Assembly (NCBI GenBank): GCA_012514125.1
Contig: JAAZAW010000296.1
Location: 1 to 7,874 of the forward strand
From: Phycisphaerae bacterium
GTDB lineage: Bacteria > Planctomycetota > Phycisphaerae > JAAYCJ01
Reading direction: 5' to 3'
Length of the DNA: 7,874 bases
Shown here: in pieces, positions 1 through 4,780 of the stretch
How positions within the stretch are numbered: the stretch's first letter is position 1
How the letters are laid out: the number at the start of each line of letters is the position of its first letter
Translations under genes and position numbers: made by a program
The notes under the pieces: generated by a model
The model's input: the letters and a program-made list of their open reading frames with translations, nothing else
Told to the model about the DNA's origin: nothing
Database searches by the model: none

Positions 1-699
1 AATCGCCCCCGCCTTTTGCAGCAGCTCCACCGCGTAAACCGCCTGCTCGGTGATTTCCTGCGGATGATCGAAATGATTGATCACATAAATTTCGTGCCGC
101 CCCGAACTATACTTCGAAATCATTTCCATAAGACTCGAATCATCGATGAATCGGTATGGATTAAACGCCGTCATCTTCGTGCCCATCCGAATAATCCGCA
201 CATGATCGATCGTCACAAGCTCACGAATAATCTCCTCGAGCTTTTCCGTCGGCAACATCAACGGGTCTCCGCCCGTCATCAACACATTGGTAATCTCCTT
301 GTGTTCGCGAATGTACTTGATAGCCGCCGGTACATCCTTGAGAACTTCTTCATTCGCTTTGGCAAAAATCCGCTTGCGAAAACAATACCGGCATAACCCA
401 CCGCACTCCCCGCTCACCAACAGCAAACAGGTCGTATTGTACTTGTGCTGCAATCCCGGAATGCGTGTGTAATTTTTCTCATTCGACGCATCCGTTCGGC
501 CCCACTTTTCCGCTTCCTGTTCCGAAGGAATAATGAGTCTCCGAATCGGATCGTATGGATCGCTCCAGGCAATCAGCGATGCATAATACTCATTCACCCG
601 AAAGGCAAACTGTTGCGTCACTTGCTCTAATCGACTATTGCCGTTTAGGTGCGGGGGCATCAACTCCGTAAGTTTCGTGATCATTTTTTGTTTCATCAT
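1..699 (-). CDS. KamA-family radical SAM protein (lysine 2,3-aminomutase-like), 3' end outside the window
   Basis: An open frame of 233 codons runs from ATG at 699 off the left edge, so only the N-terminal part is seen. It carries a radical SAM cluster motif CGGLCRYC (Cys99, Cys103, Cys106) and a TGGDPL motif (residues 142-147), which are typical of the lysine 2,3-aminomutase / EpmB / glutamate 2,3-aminomutase family. These enzymes use a 4Fe-4S cluster, SAM and PLP to move an amino group between carbons 2 and 3. The PLP lysine and the substrate-binding acidic residues lie beyond the window, so the substrate cannot be named. The region before the cluster is short: about 98 residues, against roughly 120 in characterised lysine aminomutases (from memory). 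A purine-rich site (AGAAAGGG, 702-708) lies 2 nt before the ATG at 699 and 5 nt before the next ATG at 696, so 696 may be the true start. Family assignment is sure; the exact enzyme is not. Confidence 0.9.
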   Translation of the reverse strand, partial: MMKQKMITKLTELMPPHLNGNSRLEQVTQQFAFRVNEYYASLIAWSDPYDPIRRLIIPSEQEAEKWGRTDASNEKNYTRIPGLQHKYNTTCLLLVSGECGGLCRYCFRKRIFAKANEEVLKDVPAAIKYIREHKEITNVLMTGGDPLMLPTEKLEEIIRELVTIDHVRIIRMGTKMTAFNPYRFIDDSSLMEMISKYSSGRHEIYVINHFDHPQEITEQAVYAVELLQKAGAI

Positions 700-732
700 G
701 TCCCTTTCTAAAACGGTATCAGAAAATTCCAA

Positions 733-819
733 ACCTGGTGACAACATCTCCCAGGTGGTTTTTCAGCGGTGCAACACACACCGCCAGGGGTTATCCTTTA
801 TATTTGAGTGCCGCCTCAA
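733..819 (-). promoter_or_regulatory. candidate structured 5' leader (three hairpins) of the KamA-family gene
   Basis: Three short perfect hairpins lie between the possible promoter and the start codon. The arms are TTGAG (804-808) with CTCAA (815-819), GCGGTG (766-771) with CACCGC (779-784), and ACCTGG (733-738) with CCAGGT (751-756). Loops are 6, 7 and 12 nt. The last hairpin ends about 35 nt before the start codon. No known riboswitch consensus was recognised. It may be a regulatory leader or simply repeat-derived palindromes. Confidence 0.25.
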
Positions 820-869
820 GGCCGCATCAATTTTTGGCAAGATGACAAAATACTACTTGCAATAATAAT

Positions 870-898
870 ATATTATCGGCGAAGAATACGAAGGTCAA
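870..898 (-). promoter_or_regulatory. possible sigma70-type promoter for the KamA-family gene
   Basis: Reading the minus strand, TTGACC (898-893) is separated by 17 nt from TAATAT (875-870). This matches the bacterial -35/-10 consensus at 5/6 and 4/6 positions with ideal spacing. Transcription would start near 863 and give a leader of about 160 nt before the KamA start. The surroundings are very A+T-rich, so a chance match is possible. Confidence 0.35.
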
Positions 899-991
899 CC
901 ACAAATTTAAATTAAAATATTTATTAATAATTTGTCATGAAAGTCATTTATCGCACAGCCTCATTGGGTTATAGAATCTTTCGACACTGAC

Positions 992-1012
992 CTGAAAAAA
1001 AATATTTTTCAG
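992..1012. other. perfect A/T-rich hairpin
   Basis: CTGAAAAA (992-999) pairs perfectly with TTTTTCAG (1005-1012) around a 5-nt loop. Only two of eight pairs are G:C, so it is weak as an intrinsic terminator. No gene ends next to it. Its role is unknown. Confidence 0.3.
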
Positions 1013-1103
1013 TACTCTATTTTCGCAAAAAACAACAAAAACTCGTCTACGAGTTCAATCTTCACAAATAAAGAGCACACGCTTTTGATGTAATACGCAA
1101 GAG

Positions 1104-1202
1104 ACTTAATTTTTGCGCCTGCCCGAACGGGACAACCTCTTTCACAGGGAAGAATCGTAAAAGACACACCAAAACCTTTGACCCTTGGCGCACAAATTAA
1201 GT
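1104..1202. repeat. 99-bp unit bounded by 16-bp inverted repeats
   Basis: ACTTAATTTTTGCGCC (1104-1119) and GGCGCACAAATTAAGT (1187-1202) are inverted copies matching at 15 of 16 positions, with 67 bp between them. The layout resembles a small palindromic element or a very short MITE. Only one copy is present, so mobility cannot be argued from the window. Confidence 0.45.
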
Positions 1203-1230
1203 TGGTTTGGCATAATAGTGTCATAGCAGT

Positions 1231-1374
1231 AAAAAGATCAATTTTTCGGTCCCAAGCCTGTCGAAAGGTCTTCGCCAAACCTTTCACACCTTCACACCTT
1301 CACACTTTCACACTTTCACACTTTTTCTTCTTATCATCTTGAACTCCGCCATATTCGTAATCCCTGAGCTTACC
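1231..1374 (+). repeat. repeat A, copy 1 (direct repeat of 2209-2350)
   Basis: About 144 bp that recur in the same orientation at 2209-2350. Both copies begin AAAAAGATCAA, pass through a REP-like core (TCGGTCCC...GTCGAA), a stretch of TTCACAC-like units, and then CTTTTTCTTCTTATC...CTCCGCCATATT and end near CTTACC. Similarity is around 80% by eye and varies along the length. In this copy the palindromic core (1249-1270) has lost arm complementarity, while the TTCACAC stretch has expanded into a regular tandem array. Confidence 0.75.
1281..1324 (+). repeat. 9-bp tandem repeat (CTTTCACAC / CTTCACAC type)
   Basis: About five consecutive units of CTTTCACAC or close variants, within repeat A copy 1. 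Repeat A copy 2 has the same stretch in a degenerate, non-periodic form (about 2259-2293), which suggests local expansion in copy 1 or decay in copy 2. Confidence 0.7.
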
Positions 1375-1468
1375 AAATGGATCGAAGCGACATGGCGCAA
1401 ACAAGTAAAAATCCCGTCGATTTCCTCACGACCGAAATGGTGATATCTTTAATGCTATGACGATATTA

Positions 1469-1616
1469 TATGCCTTTGATTTAAACGTGTCGTCGTTTCG
1501 GACCCTGAGGAAAGTCGAAGGGTCTTTTGTTTGCTTCCACCCTGTCGCTTCGACTTTCCTGGGCGACTGAAATTTTGATATTTGTAATGTTACGACACGA
1601 CTAAATCAAAAGCGTA
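1469..1616 (+). repeat. repeat B copy 1, intact 148-bp MITE-like element
   Basis: A 148-bp unit whose ends are imperfect 25-bp inverted repeats (1469-1493 and 1592-1616, 21 of 25 matching), each beginning with TA and containing TTTGATTTA and CGTGTCGT. It has no coding capacity. Inside are two REP-like palindromic cores: arms GACCC/GGGTC (1501-1524) and GTCGC/GCGAC (1544-1567). A second, inverted copy of the same 148 bp lies at 2353-2368 plus 3271-3402, interrupted by the insertion sequence. TA-ended inverted repeats and short length fit a MITE of the IS630/Tc1-mariner type, but no related transposase is in the window. Confidence 0.7.
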
Positions 1617-2208
1617 TTAAATCAAAAGTATATCAAACGAACAAAAAAGAGATACATGGCACACCCTTTTGGCTAAGGAGAAGAAAACGGAAAATAATCT
1701 CGTCATGCCTCAGCTCAATAAACCATCAAGCCATCTTCATCGTTCTTCCTCTCCTTATTTGCAAAAACCCGTGTACCCAGCACCACCCTTCATTGCCAAA
1801 GGAGAAAAAAATGAAAAATCGACCGCCCCTTGGCCAGCTTGCCCCGAACCATCAAACCACCTCCATCCCTCCTCCCCCCTTTCGTCATAGGCAGGCTTGA
1901 CCGAATTATCCAGAAATCGATCCAGCGATTGAAAAAAGTCTTTATACCAATTCTATTCACTTCGTGTGCGGGGCTATGTCACGGTATCCCGATTTTCGAA
2001 GTTCTTGCTGCCTGAAAGAGTTTATTGACAATAAAGTACCGCGCATTCAATAAGTCAATTTCGCATGAATCCACAGCCAACAGATCGCAACCACTTCCAC
2101 CAGCCAAACCGAACGATGACGAAATACATTAATCCGCCTTCCGAATCTTCCTCTCCTTGTTTTGCAAAAATCGACCCAATCCCATTTTTCAGAAGCTAAT
2201 AATATCAT

Positions 2209-2350
2209 AAAAAGATCAAATTTTCGGTCCCTGAGCTTGTCGAAGGGACTTCCTCACAACCTTTCACTCCTTCATACTTGCACACCTTCAAACTTTTTCT
2301 TCTTATCGTCTTAAACTCCGCCATATTTGTAATCCCTAAGCTTACCGAAT
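2209..2350 (+). repeat. repeat A, copy 2
   Basis: Second copy of the repeat at 1231-1374, in the same orientation. Its REP-like core is intact: arms GTCCCT (2227-2232) and AGGGAC (2244-2249) around a GAGCTTGTCGA centre. It abuts the end of repeat B copy 2 at 2353. It ends close to CTTACCGAAT, where copy 1 has CTTACCAAAT. Confidence 0.75.
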
Positions 2351-2352
2351 AA

Positions 2353-2368
2353 TACGCTTTTGATTTAG
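2353..2368 (-). repeat. repeat B copy 2, outer fragment left of the insertion sequence
   Basis: These 16 bp (TACGCTTTTGATTTAG) are the severed end of the second B element. Joined to 3271-3402 after removing the insertion sequence and one target duplication, they restore a 148-bp unit collinear with 1469-1616 in inverted orientation. The last five bases, TTTAG, are the left copy of the target duplication. Confidence 0.8.
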
Positions 2369-2386
2369 AACCTCTTTCAAAATGAA
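2369..2386 (+). repeat. left terminal inverted repeat of the IS5-family element
   Basis: 18 bp matching the reverse complement of 3248-3265 at 16 positions. The transposase stop codon (2377-2379) falls inside it, as is common in compact insertion sequences. Confidence 0.88.
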
Positions 2387-3183
2387 CATTTTAAACAGTT
2401 CCAACAGATTAAGGCACACGCTAAATGGACGAAGGCTCGATGCATCAGGATTCGCTTTTCACATCGTGTTCGCAGTCGACGAAACTGATGGAGCCAGGCG
2501 ATGGTTCGTTCGACGACCCATCGGTAGACACCCAAGCCACTGCCGTGCGGGGTGTTTCGTTTGGCCAGGATCGGCTTGATCCCCAGCGCTCGGAGGGCCT
2601 TGCGATGCGGCTTGGAATCATAGGCCCGATCACCCTGAAGTTGATCCGGCCGTCGTCGGGGACGGCCCATCTTGCCGGCAATCGGAGGCACCGCCCGTAC
2701 CAGTGGCAGCAGCTGCGTCACATCGTGACGGTTGGCTCCGGTGATGATCGTCGCCAGCGGAACGCCTCGGGCATCGGTCAGCAGGTGATGTTTCGATCCG
2801 TTTTTCCTGCGGTCCACGGGGCTCGGGCCGGTCTGCGTCCCCCCAAAAACGGCCCGCACCGAGGAACTGTCGACAAGGGCTCGGGAAAAGTCGATCCGGT
2901 CGGCATGCCGCAAACGATTAAGCAACAGCCGATGGAGCTTTTTCCATATCCCTTGTTGTTGCCAGTCCCGCAGTCGTCGCCAACAACTCACGCCCGATCC
3001 GCAGCCCATCTCCCGGGGAAGATATTCCCACGGGATGCCGGTGGTCAGGACGTACATAACGCCCGTTAGACATTGGCGATTCGACAGCGGCCTGCGGCCC
3101 GGATCTCGAAATCGTCTCGGTTTCGGTTGCGGCAGAATCGGTTCGATTAAGTGCCATAATTCATCGTCTAATAACGCTTTTAT
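2377..3183 (-). CDS. IS5-family DDE transposase; expected start codon is ATA
   Basis: The uninterrupted frame codes for 268 residues, a normal IS5-family length. The N-terminal part (residues 1-75) has the DELWHLIEPILP and TGIPWEYLPREMG motifs of the DUF4096 region. It is followed by an RNase H-like DDE core with VDSSSVRA (first Asp), GDRAYDS (second Asp) and YRWVVERTIAWLHQFRRLR (Glu, in the Y-R-E signature). All catalytic residues are present and there is no frameshift. The oddity is the start: an excellent ribosome binding site (AAGGGAGG, 3190-3197) sits 6 nt before ATA AAA GCG, exactly where relatives would have ATG. No ATG, GTG or TTG occurs in frame until ATG at 3057, which would lose 42 residues of the N-terminal domain. 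Full-length protein would need AUA initiation, so the element may be poorly active. It belongs only to the insertion sequence and has no functional link to its neighbours. Confidence 0.88.
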   Translation of the reverse strand: MKALLDDELWHLIEPILPQPKPRRFRDPGRRPLSNRQCLTGVMYVLTTGIPWEYLPREMGCGSGVSCWRRLRDWQQQGIWKKLHRLLLNRLRHADRIDFSRALVDSSSVRAVFGGTQTGPSPVDRRKNGSKHHLLTDARGVPLATIITGANRHDVTQLLPLVRAVPPIAGKMGRPRRRPDQLQGDRAYDSKPHRKALRALGIKPILAKRNTPHGSGLGVYRWVVERTIAWLHQFRRLRTRCEKRILMHRAFVHLACALICWNCLKCSF

Positions 3184-3189
3184 GGGGGG

Positions 3190-3197
3190 CCTCCCTT
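3190..3197 (-). promoter_or_regulatory. ribosome binding site of the transposase
   Basis: AAGGGAGG, a near-perfect Shine-Dalgarno sequence, lies 6 nt before ATA at 3183-3181. Its position fixes the original start codon at that ATA. A TATAAT sequence on the same strand (3222-3217) could serve as the -10 element, but no matching -35 was seen. Confidence 0.6.
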
Positions 3198-3247
3198 ATA
3201 TAACAGGACTACCCCAATTATACATTCAAATCCTGACAATGCCGTCT

Positions 3248-3265
3248 TTCTTTTTGAAGGAGGTT
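3248..3265 (-). repeat. right terminal inverted repeat of the IS5-family element
   Basis: Partner of 2369-2386, with mismatches only at positions 7 and 15 counted from the outer end. It lies about 65 bp upstream of the transposase start region. Confidence 0.88.
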
Positions 3266-3270
3266 TTTAG

Positions 3271-3402
3271 TCGTGTCGTAGCATTACAAATATCAAAATT
3301 TCGGTCGCTGAGCCTGTCGAAGCGACAGGGCGGAAGCAAGCAAAAAGACCCTTCGACTTTCCTCAGAGTCCGAAACTACGATACGTTTAAATCAAAAGGG
3401 TA
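3271..3402 (-). repeat. repeat B copy 2, main part right of the insertion sequence
   Basis: Inverted copy of 1469-1600, close to 89% identical by eye, with two compensating 1-nt indels. Its outer end (3402 inward, TACCCTTTTGATTTAAACG) is the counterpart of 1469-1493. It contains two REP-like cores: arms GTCGCT/AGCGAC (3304-3326) and GACCCT/AGAGTC (3347-3370). With 2353-2368 it makes 148 bp, exactly the length of copy 1. Confidence 0.8.
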
Positions 3403-3539
3403 TAAGAAAGCAAATGAATGAAACCCCGCCCCAAAAACGCTCCCCCGTCAGATGCTAAGGAGAGAAAAAAGGGAAACAATCGCACCCCATCGCCAAAGAC
3501 GTTTTACCCACCTCAAAACTCCCCCATTCAAAAATAGTC
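3403..3539. other. short intergenic spacer downstream of the LssY_C gene
   Basis: 137 bp between repeat B copy 2 and the LssY_C stop codon. It contains another TAAGGAGAG motif (3457-3465) but no hairpin with a T-run that would act as a terminator for the LssY_C gene. Confidence 0.4.
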
Positions 3540-4580
3540 TTACTTTCCTTTCAATGCATGCCAAACTCGATTCTTCCATTCGACTGGCTTCGGATTCTCT
3601 TCCATCGTCGGCTGCGCCGTCACCAATCGATTCCTCTCCGAAATAACACCAATCGTCATTTCGCCATCCGTATAAAACCAATCCCCCCCGCCGTTTCGGC
3701 CATTAACCGTCAAGCCTATCCCCGTTACCTGATAAAGTCGAATAAGTTCTTTCGCCCGCTGCAAATCGTCAAAAAGTTTATCGCGTTCCGCATCGACATC
3801 CGCCGCGATATGATGAGTCACTTGCCCCGTCCGATGGCTGAACCCCACACTTTTATCAAACGTCGCCGATCCAATCCACATCGGCCTGTCGCCTTGCCCC
3901 AACTCCGGCGATAACCAGAAACGAACATGATGACGCTCTTTCGGACTGCCCCCCACAAGTTGCTCAAACGCCAAATCCTGCTTTCGCCCGAACACATACA
4001 AATTGCTCACCGGCGCATCGGCATAGGGCTTGTGCAACAAAACACCCTTGACAATATCCACGCTCGACCCCAACGTAATCGGGTCCGCCGGACTCCAGCC
4101 GGCCAGAACGATCGCACGAATCAATTCCTCTTTCGTCCCGATCAATCCCACATTCAGCGGATCGCCGGGAATCCCGTCGCTCGTCACCGTCCGTTTAGCG
4201 GCTTTTTCCATCACCGGATGATGTTCATAATGCGTCCAGAGCATCGGCAAAAACATATAACTCAAAAGAAAATACACCACGACGATCCCAACGATACATT
4301 TCATCCATCGCCATTTACGCTCGAGACTTTTCTCCGCATGCTCATCGACAGAATCTTTCGGTTCCTCTGAATTTTCAGGTTCCTCTTCCATAGGCTCATG
4401 AGCCTTTTTCCCATACACTTTCTCATACGCCCTGCAATAAGGACAAAACCTGCCTTCGATCCACTTAACGAACCGAAAAATCACTCCGCGTTGTTTTTTC
4501 CTGGCTCGTCGGCAAACCGGACATTCCAGACACTTTTTCGCCATCGCTCGTTCTTTTTCGGCAAAAGTCGTTTGATTCAT
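3540..4580 (-). CDS. membrane-anchored LssY_C-domain protein with N-terminal cysteine (zinc-ribbon-like) motif
   Basis: This 346-residue protein has three parts. Residues 14-50 carry CLECPVC (Cys17, Cys20, Cys23) and FCPYC (Cys46, Cys49), an arrangement that suggests a small metal-binding ribbon. Residues 60-92 are charged and Glu/Lys-rich. Residues 95-115 form one hydrophobic membrane segment (IVGIVVVYFLLSYMFLPMLW). The remainder from about 138 matches the LssY C-terminal family, with DPLNVGLIGTKEELIRA, SNLYVFGRKQDLAFEQ (192-207), RHHVRFW (216-222) and HHIAADVDAERD (256-267). The biochemical role of LssY_C is not established; the name comes from a Legionella secretion-locus protein, and the domain also occurs fused to PAP2 phosphatases. 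The start is well supported: GGGGTG lies 6 nt before the ATG, and the alternative Met13 has no good ribosome site. With positive charges before the helix, the cysteine region should be cytoplasmic and LssY_C outside, as an inference. It is divergently placed from the ThiD2-ThiE gene and no link to thiamine is apparent. Confidence 0.85.
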   Translation of the reverse strand: MNQTTFAEKERAMAKKCLECPVCRRARKKQRGVIFRFVKWIEGRFCPYCRAYEKVYGKKAHEPMEEEPENSEEPKDSVDEHAEKSLERKWRWMKCIVGIVVVYFLLSYMFLPMLWTHYEHHPVMEKAAKRTVTSDGIPGDPLNVGLIGTKEELIRAIVLAGWSPADPITLGSSVDIVKGVLLHKPYADAPVSNLYVFGRKQDLAFEQLVGGSPKERHHVRFWLSPELGQGDRPMWIGSATFDKSVGFSHRTGQVTHHIAADVDAERDKLFDDLQRAKELIRLYQVTGIGLTVNGRNGGGDWFYTDGEMTIGVISERNRLVTAQPTMEENPKPVEWKNRVWHALKGK

Positions 4581-4780
4581 TATTCACCCCAAAAATTTTC
4601 TCAACGTTTAACTTGTCGTGTCGAAAAAAAGAAATTTTTGTCCTTAAACCTATAAAAAATCAATCTCTTCTCTTCCAACTTCTAACTTCCCATTCTCCGA
4701 TTTCTTCTATACATCCGCCCACAAAACCATATAATATCCGACTTGGTTCGATTTGTGTATAATCGTTATTAATTGGAGCA
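4581..4780. promoter_or_regulatory. divergent promoter region between the LssY_C gene and the ThiD2-ThiE gene
   Basis: A 200-bp A+T-rich spacer separates two divergent starts. Facing right, a perfect TATAAT stands at 4758-4763 and another at 4730-4735; neither has a convincing -35 hexamer. Facing left, TTGGAA (4678-4673) and TTATAG (4655-4650) with a 17-nt gap are a weak candidate. The conserved TPP riboswitch sequences (the CTGAGA box and its partner) are absent. Confidence 0.45.
4758..4763 (+). promoter_or_regulatory. -10 element candidate for the ThiD2-ThiE gene
   Basis: A consensus TATAAT ends 17 nt before the ATG. If used, transcription would begin near 4770 and leave a leader of only about 10 nt. 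GGAG (4775-4778) is just 2 nt from the ATG, too close for normal Shine-Dalgarno use. Initiation may be near-leaderless, or may start at GTG 4790. Confidence 0.35.

Larger units (their letters stand above)
700..2368. other. gene-free, repeat-rich intergenic region
   Basis: I find no convincing protein gene here. The open frames present have low-complexity or biased translations, no recognisable domain, and cross repeat copies. The stretch holds the KamA leader (700-900), an A+T-rich block (about 850-1020) with a perfect hairpin, a ~99-bp inverted-repeat unit, two copies of repeat A, a 9-bp tandem array and one intact 148-bp element B. The part from 1630 to 2205 shows only scattered purine-rich motifs such as TAAGGAGA in both orientations, for example 1674-1681 and 1749-1757. 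It is probably decayed mobile or dispersed-repeat DNA. Confidence 0.6.
2369..3265 (-). mobile_element. complete 897-bp IS5-family insertion sequence
   Basis: Both ends can be set from the sequence. The left end (2369-2386) and right end (3248-3265) are inverted repeats matching at 16 of 18 positions, starting AACCTCTTTCAAAA and AACCTCCTTCAAAA. They are flanked by TTTAG at 2364-2368 and at 3266-3270, a 5-bp duplication; a 4-bp TTAG reading also fits the YTAR-type targets of the IS5 family. A single transposase frame fills the element on the minus strand. Its base composition is visibly richer in G+C than the A+T-rich flanks, consistent with arrival from elsewhere. It interrupts repeat B copy 2, and the intact B copy 1 shows the empty-site sequence. 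Confidence 0.92.

Noticed and set aside
1009..1287. 92-codon open frame on the minus strand
   Set aside because: The translation has no recognisable domain, and the frame runs across the inverted-repeat unit and repeat A including the tandem array region; it looks like chance.
1669..1890. 73-codon open frame on the plus strand, rich in Pro/Ser/His
   Set aside because: Low-complexity product from pyrimidine-rich repeated DNA, with no domain and no good ribosome site linked to a promoter.
2425..3069. 214-codon open frame opposite the transposase
   Set aside because: It is the antisense shadow of the G+C-rich transposase gene, which carries all the DDE motifs on the other strand.
1231..3402. 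CRISPR array
   Set aside because: The repeats are few, long, differently oriented and irregularly spaced, and no cas gene is near.
1469..3402. Composite transposon bounded by the two B elements
   Set aside because: The B elements are non-coding and the only transposase lies inside one of them as a later insertion; no cargo gene lies between them.
4581..4780. TPP riboswitch upstream of the ThiD2-ThiE gene
   Set aside because: The conserved THI-box segments are not present, and the leader after the best -10 would be too short.
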